Assembly: GCA_016218915.1 (NCBI GenBank)
Contig: JACRCQ010000054.1
Span: 186,001 to 250,000 of the forward strand
DNA: 64,000 nucleotides
Direction: 5' to 3'
Source: Deltaproteobacteria bacterium
Lineage (GTDB): Bacteria; Myxococcota_A; Polyangia; Polyangiales; Polyangiaceae
Shown here: in pieces, positions 15,642-23,432 of the stretch
How positions within the stretch are numbered: the stretch's first letter is position 1
Layout of the letters: each line of letters starts with the position of its first letter
Position numbers and translations under genes: made by a program
The notes under the pieces: model-generated
Seen by the model: only the letters and a program-made list of their open reading frames with translations
Databases searched by the model: none
What the model was told of the DNA's origin: nothing

Positions 15642-16958
15642 TCACTGGGTTCGGAGGCTGAAGCTCAGGTCGTATGCGGTTTGCTGGTTCCAGGCGCCCC
15701 CGGACGACTGGATCATGCAGCTGTCCTGTCCGCCCCACCCTGTCTCGAGCCACATGGGATCATCGCCCGGCCCGTACACGGGATGGACCACGTATCGATT
15801 GGGCGCGGTGCTGTCCGGCGACTCGAACCAGAGCCGGTAGGTCGCCCCCTCCTCGAGCGTGACTGGCGCAACGAAGTTCTTGGTCACCCAGGTCGGCGTG
15901 CTGCCAGCCTTGATGTCCGACGCTTTCGCCAGCACCCCGGTGCCGACCTCGGGCGCTCCGTTCTTCTCCAGGTGCCACATCAAATCGCCAGGGGTCCCTT
16001 CCTTCGCAACTGCAAGGCCGAACTTGCCGATCACGATCGGCTTGGTGTTCCAAACGATCAGCTGGCCGATCTTGCTGGTGCCCCCGATCACGCCCGGGTC
16101 CGCGACGGCAGAGAAAGCGTAGGGGTCCCCTGACACCGCATCGTCGGCCCACTTGATCCGCAGCGCAACATGCCCGCCGTTGACCGAGTTGGACATGGCC
16201 ACGTTCCAAGGGTTGTCCTCGGAGCTCCAGGGGTTCCAGACGCCATTGTCGAAGAAGGCGATCCGTGCGCCAAACGATCGCGCACCATCCCAGGGCACGA
16301 TCGGCGACATCAGCGTGTTGAGCGAGGACCAGTTCTGCGCCGGGTCCGTTCCGGTGTGCGTCACCACGAGATGGTAGGTCGCCCCGGCCGACACCACCGC
16401 AGACAAGGCCACGGTGATCAAGCCGTCGGTCTTTCCCCCCATCGCGGCGGGCGGAGACACGTTGGATGCCGACGCCAAGGCGTTGCCGGACGGGAAATCT
16501 CCCGCACCGTTGGTCTGCAGCTCGAAAGAGTAGACGCCGGTGTCGCCTGCGCCATAGCCACCGTCGATGCGCCACGGGATCCCGATCTCCTTGATGGAGC
16601 CGGTCCTGTTCGACACGAACGTGACAGCAGCTTTGGCGCCGAGCTTGAACCAGTCGAAGCTTGCGCGATCATAGCCTTCCAAGGGCTGCCCGCGCTCGCA
16701 GTCCGTCACGCACGGGCCTGCGTCCGGCAAACCCGTGTCCTCTGACTGCGCGTCCTTGCTCCCCGCAGCTCCGTCCTTGACGTCACCACCCGCATCGAGC
16801 CCAGCTTCCTTGCCAGCCGATCCATCGCCTGCATCGCCGCCGCTGCCACCGGCATCGTGGCTCGAGCCGGCTGCGCCGGGATTCGAGAACGAGTCGCTGC
16901 TGCACGACGAAACGGCTCCGAGTATCAGCGCGATCGAGACTGCGTACCCTCTGAACAT
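15642..16958 (-). CDS. Lipoprotein with DUF4082/carbohydrate-binding-like beta domains, function unknown
   Basis: 438 residues with lipobox VSSC, an Asp/Gly/Ala-rich linker (about 22-80), then beta-rich repeats. Segments such as GLITVALSAVVSAGATYHLVV and VTLEEGATYRLWFESPDSTA recall jelly-roll domains that sense or bind polymers, but I cannot assign a firm family. A GAGGAAG ribosome site precedes the ATG. It is co-transcribed with the barrel downstream, suggesting a lipoprotein/outer-membrane pair. A candidate -10 lies about 170 bases upstream. Confidence 0.68.
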   Translation of the reverse strand: MFRGYAVSIALILGAVSSCSSDSFSNPGAAGSSHDAGGSGGDAGDGSAGKEAGLDAGGDVKDGAAGSKDAQSEDTGLPDAGPCVTDCERGQPLEGYDRASFDWFKLGAKAAVTFVSNRTGSIKEIGIPWRIDGGYGAGDTGVYSFELQTNGAGDFPSGNALASASNVSPPAAMGGKTDGLITVALSAVVSAGATYHLVVTHTGTDPAQNWSSLNTLMSPIVPWDGARSFGARIAFFDNGVWNPWSSEDNPWNVAMSNSVNGGHVALRIKWADDAVSGDPYAFSAVADPGVIGGTSKIGQLIVWNTKPIVIGKFGLAVAKEGTPGDLMWHLEKNGAPEVGTGVLAKASDIKAGSTPTWVTKNFVAPVTLEEGATYRLWFESPDSTAPNRYVVHPVYGPGDDPMWLETGWGGQDSCMIQSSGGAWNQQTAYDLSFSLRTQ

Positions 16959-17126
16959 GGATCTTCCTCGGCAGGGCCTTTCCTACTTCACGCTCGCAAC
17001 CCGCCCTGCAGGGATCGTAACCACCCGATGCGTTCCCAGGCTCAAGTTCTCGCTACGCCCGCTCATTGCGCAGCTCGAGGCGCCTGCCCGCCGGAAGCAA
17101 GGAAGGTTCTGGGTTTCATGGTTCTG

Positions 17127-17132
17127 ATTATA
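17127..17132 (-). promoter_or_regulatory. Candidate -10 element upstream of lipoprotein/barrel operon
   Basis: A perfect TATAAT on the minus strand, the only one I noticed in an intergenic stretch. The matching -35 is weak (GATGCA about 17 bases upstream). It points to the lipoprotein start at 16958, 169 bases away. Confidence 0.35.
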
Positions 17133-17186
17133 GCGGACCGCAATCGGACTGCATCGAGAATGGCACCCCGCAGCGGACAGGTGCCG

Positions 17187-18944
17187 TCAGCGACGACGCC
17201 GTCTGCGCAGGGCAACTGCTGCGAACAAGACGGCTCCGATCATCTCTGCAACGCCGCGAGAGCGGCCGGTGCGGCAGCCGCACCCGCCCGAGTCGTCGGA
17301 TGCAGCCGCGTTGGCCGAGCCCGCTGCGCCCGCGGATGCGCCCGCTCCGCCTGCAGCGCCGCCTTTGGACGACGCTCCGGTGCCAGCGGCGCCCGCGTTG
17401 CCGCCGGAGCCGCCGGTAGCACCGCCGCCTGCTGCGCCGCTGCCGCCGGAACCTCCACCTCCCGTGCCGCCGCTTCCTCCTGTGCCGCCATCCTGCGTGC
17501 TGCCGGGTTCCTCTCCTGGAGGTGGCGCGCCCGCAGGATCGCGAAGGATCATCACGGACCGCGCGGGAACCTGCAACGGCCCTGCGGGCACGTCGAGGTC
17601 ATAGGTCAACGTCTGCGACGGAAGCGTTCCGTCTGCCGTGACCTCCCCGCCTCCGGACCACACAGCGCGCTTCATGGCCGAAGGGAGCGTGTACGACTGC
17701 GCGCTGGCCGAGGAGTTGACCAGAACCATGCCCCGAACGTGAGGGCGCAGGTACAGGCCACCCTGTGCTGCGCCATCGCCCGCAACCCGCAGCGATTCGA
17801 GATCAGCAGGGGGCTCCTGCTCGTAGCCGCCGAGATCGATCTCGTATTCCGGATACCAGGTGATGTCGCCGCCGCCGAGCATGATGTAGCTGGTGGCATT
17901 GCGCAGCAGAAGGAAGCTGCCGAGGATCATCTCCCGATCCGCCTGCGAAAGCGAGGTGCCTGCCTGGGTGATGTCGACCATCCAGACCTTGGCCGCGCTC
18001 GTCACGTACTTGCACACGCGACGCGCCGACAGGTTCCAGTCACCCGGATTGGACATCGCGACCTGCCAGTTCTCGGTGAAGGCCCCGTCGGTACCTTCGA
18101 GAAACTCCGGCTCATCCGTGCCGTCTACCAGCGCGTCGGGATTGGGGATCACCAGGTAGCGCGGGTGGCCGTTGCCTGGCGCGAACGCCGCGCGCATCGC
18201 GTTGAAGTAGTCCTTGGCTCTGGGGTTCCACCAGGCGATCAACGCCTGTCGCGACGCGCCGCCCGCAGGCTCTGCCCACCATCCGTCAGGCTGGTACGAG
18301 TACCAGGGAGGGAAGCCCACGTCGAGGAACACGCCCGTGGCCTTGGCCGTGGGATAGCCCTGCCATTCGAGCAGGGTGTCGAACAGGTAGGAGCGCCACT
18401 CGGTCGACGCCACATCCATGAGCCAATACGGATCCGGATAGGACACACGATTGCTCTGGGAGGCCGGCGAGGTGCTGTGCTGGTAGGCATTCTCGCGCGT
18501 GAGGCCCTTGGATTGTACGTACGGGGTGAAGTTGTCCGTGTCTTCCTGTCCCCACTTGTTCACCCCGGTGATGTTGCCCACCGGGTTCGCCTGATCCGCA
18601 CCGTTGAGGCCGTAGGCGAGGTGGTAGACCAGCATCAGGAAGTTGGGATTCTTCTGCCGGTACTCGTCGATCTGCGACTGGAAGAGCTTCTGCGAGCCCA
18701 CGTAGTGGGTCACGATGAAGTCCTTCTGCGCGGCGCTGATCGAGATCACGGCATCTGCGAGCTGATCCTTCCAGACCAGCACGTAGCGACGGGTAGAGGG
18801 CAGCGGCTGCGCCAGGCCATCGGGCTGCAGCACCGCTGGCTTCAACGGATACGTCACGCCTGGTGGATGCGAGTCGGCCCACGCATGGCCTGACAAGGTC
18901 AGCAGTCCCAACGCTGCGAACGGCAGGAATCGTCCCCATTGCAT
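17187..18944 (-). CDS. Putative secreted glycoside hydrolase with MYXO-CTERM tail
   Basis: 585 residues: signal peptide (1-23), a TIM-barrel-like domain (about 35-420), a small beta domain and a Gly/Ala/Ser-rich linker. The end is a MYXO-CTERM-type tail with GGCGCRT, a hydrophobic helix and RRRRRR. The barrel contains YWLMDVASTEWRSYLFDTLL, ATGVFLDVGFP and a DGAFTENW strand, which match the layout of putative glycoside hydrolases of the GHL15 kind with acidic residues at strand ends. The substrate is unknown, possibly a polysaccharide digested at the cell surface. The C-terminal linker alone spans about 90 residues. Confidence 0.72.
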   Translation of the reverse strand: MQWGRFLPFAALGLLTLSGHAWADSHPPGVTYPLKPAVLQPDGLAQPLPSTRRYVLVWKDQLADAVISISAAQKDFIVTHYVGSQKLFQSQIDEYRQKNPNFLMLVYHLAYGLNGADQANPVGNITGVNKWGQEDTDNFTPYVQSKGLTRENAYQHSTSPASQSNRVSYPDPYWLMDVASTEWRSYLFDTLLEWQGYPTAKATGVFLDVGFPPWYSYQPDGWWAEPAGGASRQALIAWWNPRAKDYFNAMRAAFAPGNGHPRYLVIPNPDALVDGTDEPEFLEGTDGAFTENWQVAMSNPGDWNLSARRVCKYVTSAAKVWMVDITQAGTSLSQADREMILGSFLLLRNATSYIMLGGGDITWYPEYEIDLGGYEQEPPADLESLRVAGDGAAQGGLYLRPHVRGMVLVNSSASAQSYTLPSAMKRAVWSGGGEVTADGTLPSQTLTYDLDVPAGPLQVPARSVMILRDPAGAPPPGEEPGSTQDGGTGGSGGTGGGGSGGSGAAGGGATGGSGGNAGAAGTGASSKGGAAGGAGASAGAAGSANAAASDDSGGCGCRTGRSRGVAEMIGAVLFAAVALRRRRRR

Positions 18945-19002
18945 GATGTCAGGAATACCAGAGGATCGTCGGAGCAGGTAGACACCTGCGACGCAGGGCG
19001 GA

Positions 19003-19638
19003 TCAGGAAGCTTCGAAGGCTGTGCGGGCGAGCTCGCGCCCTCCGATCGATCGCACCACCACGACCCAGGAGCCTGCTTCGCGAACGCCGCGCGACCAGC
19101 CCCAGGTGCGCCAACGGTTCTGCTTCGCCGGCACCTTGAGCTCGATGTTGCCGGTCTTCGTTCCCGGCTTCTCGAAAGAGATCACGATCGCTCCGTCATC
19201 ATCCGACTTGTTCTCCACCTCCACGAACGCATACAGGGGCTCCGGCCCCGAAGACACGGTGCTGATCTCTGCGGTCGGCTCGTGGCCCTTCACACCGCGC
19301 GTGAGCACCAGTCGCTTGACGCGCATCTGCGCGTTCGCGATCACTTCCTTGCTCTCGCGCGCATCCTTGCTTGCGCTGTCCGCCTTGGCGACCGCGTTCG
19401 CGGCAAGGCTCGCTGCCGGTCGGACGCCACCATCGCTGGTCACCAGCTCGGCCCTGGAAGCTGCCGAGTCCGCTGCTGCGGCCGGAGCGGGCAGCGGCGC
19501 CGAAGCGCACGTCGGAACCGCGGAGCCGGTCGGCGGCGTCGTCGCGCTGCCACAGGCAATCGCCCAGCACGACAGGCCCAGGGCCATCGTCGAAACCACA
19601 ACCGCTGCCATCTTCGACCAACCAGTATTCGAGTTCAC
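19003..19638 (-). CDS. DUF2914-like periplasmic protein
   Basis: 211 residues starting with GTG at 19638, supported by a GGGGAGG site 8 bases upstream. An N-terminal membrane or lipoprotein signal (about 8-28) is followed by an Ala/Ser/Lys-rich helical linker. A compact C-terminal domain (about 120-211) carries RVKRLVLTRGVKGHEPT, YAFVEVENKSDDDGAIVISF, NRWRTWGWS and GSWVVVVRSIGGRELARTAF. The W-R-T-W and GxWxVxV pattern matches DUF2914. The function of this family is not established. It is divergent from the GYF_2 gene across 243 bases. Confidence 0.72.
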   Translation of the reverse strand: MNSNTGWSKMAAVVVSTMALGLSCWAIACGSATTPPTGSAVPTCASAPLPAPAAAADSAASRAELVTSDGGVRPAASLAANAVAKADSASKDARESKEVIANAQMRVKRLVLTRGVKGHEPTAEISTVSSGPEPLYAFVEVENKSDDDGAIVISFEKPGTKTGNIELKVPAKQNRWRTWGWSRGVREAGSWVVVVRSIGGRELARTAFEAS

Positions 19639-19797
19639 GGTGTCAACCTCCCCGGGCGCCTTGCCCGGACGGACCGAGGTTGAGCAAGGTCCGGGCCAAC
19701 TCAAAACCCCTTGATTTCAGCCTATTTGGTTTGCGGAGCGTGTCGCGCCGCCCACGGCGGCGTGGGCTGTGGCTCGCCAGCCACCTCTGAAGTTGGC

Positions 19798-19827
19798 TTG
19801 ACAGCGGAGCGAACGCACAGCTACGTC
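19798..19827 (+). promoter_or_regulatory. Weak candidate promoter for the GYF_2 gene
   Basis: TTGACA at 19798-19803 followed 18 bases later by TACGTC (19822-19827). The -35 is perfect and the -10 poor. It points to the GTG start at 19882. Confidence 0.3.
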
Positions 19828-19881
19828 GCTGTCTCTGGGCTCGCTTCGGAGCACGCAGCGAGTTAACCCGGGAGGGCTGTC

Positions 19882-20661
19882 GTGAAGGAGTGGTTCATTT
19901 ATCAAGGCGAAGGGAACCCAGCGGGTCCCTTCACTACAGAGTTGCTGGCGCGAGGAATCCTCGCGGGCAAGGTTGCGAAAGACGCGTACGTCGCATGCCA
20001 GGGCGACCCGCAGTGGGTCGCGGTCATGAGCGTGGCCGAAGTCGCAGCCGCAGTTCAGGCAATGGAGAGTTCGGGCGCACCCGTTCAGCCGCGTCCGATC
20101 AACACCGTACCGCCTGCGCCCGTGCCCAAGCGCGACACCAAGCCGGAAGAGTTCAAGCCGTTGTTCGATCCCGGGTCTGCGACAGCTCCTGGCGCCCAGC
20201 CGCCAGCGCCGCCTGCGCCTGCGTCGGCGGCAAAGCCGCTTGCACCGCCGGCCTACCTCGCCGGAGCGCCTGCATCCGGTTCGGCTCCTGCGCCGCTCGC
20301 GCCGCCTGCATCGCAGGGAGCACCAGCGCCGGCCGCTGCGCCTTCGCCCGTTGCTGCGCCCGCTGCTCCTGCACCGGCTCCTGCACCCGCGCCTGAAGCT
20401 GCTGCACCAGCTCCTGCACCCGCCCCAGCCCCTGCAGCTGCCGCACCTGCTGCACAACCCGCGCCCGCAGCCGAAGCAAAGCCCGCAGAAGCCAAGAAGG
20501 AGGAGCCAAAGGCTCCGCCGCTCAGCCCGAAGTACCGGATGATCCCAGTGGCCATCTTCGGGATCTGCTTCGTGCTGTCCGTGGTCATCTTCGGCGTGTC
20601 GAGAGTCGTCGGCGGCGTCGAACCCACTCCCCAAGGCCAGCATTCAGGCCAGTCGAAGTAG
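19882..20661 (+). CDS. GYF_2-domain, Ala/Pro-rich membrane protein
   Basis: 259 residues from a GTG preceded by GGGAGGG. An N-terminal GYF_2 domain (about 1-62) shows MKEWFIYQGEGNPAGPFTTE, then GDPQWVAVMSV. A 110-residue Ala/Pro-rich linker (about 95-205) follows, then one membrane helix near the C-terminus (about 222-243, IPVAIFGICFVLSVVIFGVS). The cytoplasmic GYF_2 module probably binds a proline-rich or membrane partner. The same module occurs twice in the kinase at 53881-55620, so the two may belong to one signalling set, though that is inference. The gene ends in a cluster of palindromes. Confidence 0.78.
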   Translation: MKEWFIYQGEGNPAGPFTTELLARGILAGKVAKDAYVACQGDPQWVAVMSVAEVAAAVQAMESSGAPVQPRPINTVPPAPVPKRDTKPEEFKPLFDPGSATAPGAQPPAPPAPASAAKPLAPPAYLAGAPASGSAPAPLAPPASQGAPAPAAAPSPVAAPAAPAPAPAPAPEAAAPAPAPAPAPAAAAPAAQPAPAAEAKPAEAKKEEPKAPPLSPKYRMIPVAIFGICFVLSVVIFGVSRVVGGVEPTPQGQHSGQSK

Positions 20662-20697
20662 AGAGAGCCGCCACATCCCTCAAGAGGCCATCGGAGA

Positions 20698-20856
20698 GGC
20701 ATGCCATGGCATGCCCGCCTGAGGCATGCTGGTAGCGTGCCGCCACAGACCCTGGGGCTATCTGGATCTCTGTGCAGAGATGCTGTGTGTGAGTGCTGTG
20801 CTGTGGCGGCTTGCCACGGGCAAGCCCTAGACGGGCATGGCATGCCATGCCCGTCT
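20698..20856. repeat. Cluster of perfect palindromes between convergent genes
   Basis: Four inverted repeats lie in 160 bases: an 18-base palindrome of GGCATGCC units at 20698-20715, a 14-base hairpin TCTCTG/CAGAGA at 20767-20780, GGCTTGCC/GGCAAGCC with a 3-base loop at 20808-20826, and a perfect 28-base palindrome built on GGCATGGCATGCC at 20829-20856. The first and last share the GGCATG core. They sit between a plus-strand gene ending at 20661 and a minus-strand gene ending at 20883, so bidirectional termination is the simplest role. Confidence 0.75.
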
Positions 20857-20882
20857 GAATCCCATGCTGACTACGGGACGGT

Positions 20883-21875
20883 CTAGACGAGCCCGGAGAA
20901 GACCAGCGTCCAGGCGAGCAGAGCGAAGCCGGGGACAGCGCCCCATGCGATGAGGTAGGCGATCTCGGCCTTCTTCTCCTGCTTCTTGTCGTCTGCGCGC
21001 AGCATCACGACCGTGAGCAGGATGTTCACCACGTACACGAAGTAGGTGGCGATCATGAACTTGTCGAGCAGCGTGAGAGTCCCGCCCGGAGGGAGCGCTC
21101 CTTTGTGGAACATGACGAGAGCAAGGAGGCTGCCTGAGATGCCGCCGAGACGCCCCTGCGCACCCTTGGGCTTCATGAACAGCGTGGCGCCCATGATGAA
21201 CATGGCCATGACCAGCGGAGGCAGCAGATTGGACAGGAAGCCCATGAACTTCTTGCGCTGAATCTCGAGGCCGAAACGCAGCTGCGTGACCTTGGTGCCG
21301 CCGCCTACGTCGTCCTTGACCACAGCCGCAAGCCAACGCGTCGGCGCGAACCCCGGAATCTTGCACTTCTCGGCGTCGAAGTTCGTCAGCTTCTCATCCA
21401 GCTCCCACTGCGAGTCTTCGTTCTCCGCCCTGTCCTCCAGCACGATCGGCAACACGTGCTCGTCAAAGGGGAAGTCCGCCATGTCCACCATGGCGTTGAG
21501 CTCGGCCTTGTACTTGTAGACCTTGAAGGTCTTCTCGTTGACGAGCTTCTCGGGCTTGCTCAGGTTCGACTTGGCATTGACCGCGTCGATCTCGGGCTTG
21601 CAAGGCTCGCCATCGCAGTGGAAGAACATGATGAACTCGGCGCTGTAGGTGCCTTTGGCAGCGTCGAAGCCCGTGACGCTCTCGAGCTGCACGCCGATCT
21701 TCATCTTGGGCGGCGGCTTGTGCTCCTGCTGCTCGGCGTCGTCCGGATCCCCATCCTTCTTCTCAGGGTGCGCTTCCTTCTTGTCCGTCTTGGCCTCGTC
21801 CTGCGCAAACGCCGGCCGCACGTTGAAGGTGAGCGCTGCAAGCAACACCCAGAACCAAACGAACAACCACCGCAT
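20883..21875 (-). CDS. Pentameric ligand-gated ion channel (Cys-loop receptor homologue)
   Basis: 330 residues. A signal peptide (1-24, ending PAFAQ) is followed by a highly charged, probably disordered stretch (about 26-56). An extracellular beta domain (about 57-205) contains YSAEFIMFFHCD and the Pro-loop motif ADFPFDEHVLPIVLED. Four membrane helices follow: about 210-234 (after FGLEIQRKK), 241-258, 270-292 (LTLLDKFMIATYFVYVV) and 306-328. The FPFD Pro-loop, the LPP turn after helix 2 and the TLLDK opening of helix 3 are typical of prokaryotic channels such as GLIC/ELIC. No Cys pair closes the loop, as in other bacterial members. ATG 21875 follows GGAGGG. Ion selectivity and ligand are unknown. 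Confidence 0.82.
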   Translation of the reverse strand: MRWLFVWFWVLLAALTFNVRPAFAQDEAKTDKKEAHPEKKDGDPDDAEQQEHKPPPKMKIGVQLESVTGFDAAKGTYSAEFIMFFHCDGEPCKPEIDAVNAKSNLSKPEKLVNEKTFKVYKYKAELNAMVDMADFPFDEHVLPIVLEDRAENEDSQWELDEKLTNFDAEKCKIPGFAPTRWLAAVVKDDVGGGTKVTQLRFGLEIQRKKFMGFLSNLLPPLVMAMFIMGATLFMKPKGAQGRLGGISGSLLALVMFHKGALPPGGTLTLLDKFMIATYFVYVVNILLTVVMLRADDKKQEKKAEIAYLIAWGAVPGFALLAWTLVFSGLV

Positions 21876-22067
21876 GTCTTCAACCCTCCGTTCCCACGCC
21901 CGAGCTACGCCGTTGTGGGGACCTGCAAAGCACCAGATTCTCGAAGTCACCGATTTCGCGATCGACCTTTGGAGAAGCCGCCCGCGAAAGGCGCCCGATG
22001 GGGCCACAAGGCCTGCCCGACGTCAATCAGGTTCGGCTGGTTTCACTGAGGCGCTACGCCCCATGGG

Positions 22068-22844
22068 TCATCCCGCCTGATAGCCGCTGACCAGCGCACG
22101 CGCGAGCAGCCCCCATCCATCCGCTGCCACGAATAGCAGCAGCTTGAAGGGTAGGCTCACCTGGGTGGGGTTGAGCATCTGCATGCCAAGGGCCAGCAGC
22201 ACATTGGCCACCACCAGATCCACCACGAGAAACGGAAGGTAGATCGCGAATCCGAGCATGAAGGCTTCGTACAGCTCGGTCACCATGAACGCGGGTATCA
22301 GCACGATCAAGTCATGCTCTGCCACTGCGGCGCGATCTGCCTCGGGCCTTGCCTTGCGGGCAACGTCGAGGAATCGGGCGCGCTCGTTCGCCGAGGAATT
22401 CGCAGCCAGAAACGCGCGCATCGGCTCTTTGGCCGCATCGATCAGCCCGGTCACCAGCGCCCCGGTGTCGCGCTGCGCAGCGTCCTTGAGCACCGGATCC
22501 GCGCGGTCTGCGATCTTGCCCAGCACCGGCGACATCGCGACCAGCGCCAGCACGGCCGCAAGTGCCATGATCACCGTGTTGGAGGGCACGTTCTGCGCCC
22601 CGATCGCACCGCGCACAATCTGAAGCACGGTCGAGATCTTGATGAACGCGGTCAACGTCATGAACACGAACGGCGCCAGGGAGACCAGCGCGAGCGCCAC
22701 GATCAGCGCGATCGGACGGCTGAGAAGATCGTCGGGAGCTGCCGGGCGGACCGGTGGCGCCGCGTGCGCTGCCAACGAGGTCAGCACCAGGACGGCGCCC
22801 AACGCAGGAGCCGCGAGTCGCCTAGGCCAGGTCCGGTTACTCAT
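22068..22844 (-). CDS. fliP: FliP/SctR-family export apparatus protein
   Basis: 258 residues with a signal-like N-terminus (ending HAAPP) and four membrane helices. FIKISTVLQIVRGAIGAQNV and VPSNTVIMALAAVLALVAMS match the FliP/SctR core. The C-terminal AFMLGFAIYLPFLVVDLVVA, then NVLLALGMQMLNP and SLPFKLLLFVAADGW, is a clear family signature. The ANVLLALGM form leans toward the type III secretion (SctR) branch, whereas the neighbouring fliO-like gene suits the flagellar branch. In flagella or injectisomes this protein forms the export gate with FliQ and FliR, none of which is visible nearby. The ATG overlaps the fliO-like gene by 8 bases. Confidence 0.88.
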   Translation of the reverse strand: MSNRTWPRRLAAPALGAVLVLTSLAAHAAPPVRPAAPDDLLSRPIALIVALALVSLAPFVFMTLTAFIKISTVLQIVRGAIGAQNVPSNTVIMALAAVLALVAMSPVLGKIADRADPVLKDAAQRDTGALVTGLIDAAKEPMRAFLAANSSANERARFLDVARKARPEADRAAVAEHDLIVLIPAFMVTELYEAFMLGFAIYLPFLVVDLVVANVLLALGMQMLNPTQVSLPFKLLLFVAADGWGLLARALVSGYQAG

Positions 22845-23205
22845 CCGACGGCTCCTCACGAGCGGGTTTCTCAGGTTGCGCGCGTTTGCGCCCTTTGAGA
22901 GCTTCCAGGATCTCGGCGAAGCTCCGGGTCGCTGGCTCTTGCGCCGGCGGGATGCTCTTGGCGTCCAGCTCGCCCAGACGCGTGACCCCGGCTTCTGACA
23001 CGCCCAGAACCAGCACCTGATCGACCACGCGAACCAGGTACACGCTGCGCCGAGCATCGAGCGGGAGCCTGCCGATCAACTGCAAGGGCCCATGGGGACG
23101 GCCCAGACCGAGCCTGCGGGCACCGTACAGAACCAACACCGCGATCGCGAGCACGGCCAGCAGCGTCACGAACGTTTCGACCATGTACGCGGCCATCGGG
23201 CTCAT
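22837..23205 (-). CDS. fliO: FliO-like protein
   Basis: 122 residues: one membrane helix (about 8-27, FVTLLAVLAIAVLVLYGARR) followed by a small beta domain with LQLIGRLPLDARRSVYLVRV and DQVLVLGVSEAGVTRLGEL, the usual FliO pattern. A charged tail follows. FliO helps FliP assemble in the flagellar export gate. The gene overlaps fliP by 8 bases, the normal order. Alternative starts at 23196 and 23184 would shorten the N-terminus by three or seven residues. Assignment rests on the pattern and on gene order. Confidence 0.78.
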   Translation of the reverse strand: MSPMAAYMVETFVTLLAVLAIAVLVLYGARRLGLGRPHGPLQLIGRLPLDARRSVYLVRVVDQVLVLGVSEAGVTRLGELDAKSIPPAQEPATRSFAEILEALKGRKRAQPEKPAREEPSDE

Positions 23206-23432
23206 CGCTGGGGAGCCTACACGATCAGAATCGCGGCGCGACAGGGCGTGATGCACGCATCTGCCAGCCCCGGGCCGAGTCATCCATGCCCGGGCTGGGG
23301 GTTTCCCGTGAATTTGCAGCCTTCACTCGCGGGTTGCGCGACGGCGAAATCTGCTACTCTCCTTCTACAGTTTGTGGCACCTAACCTGCTCTTGTTCGGG
23401 CCGCTGAGCCCGCCCATTCTCGGAGGTCTCTC

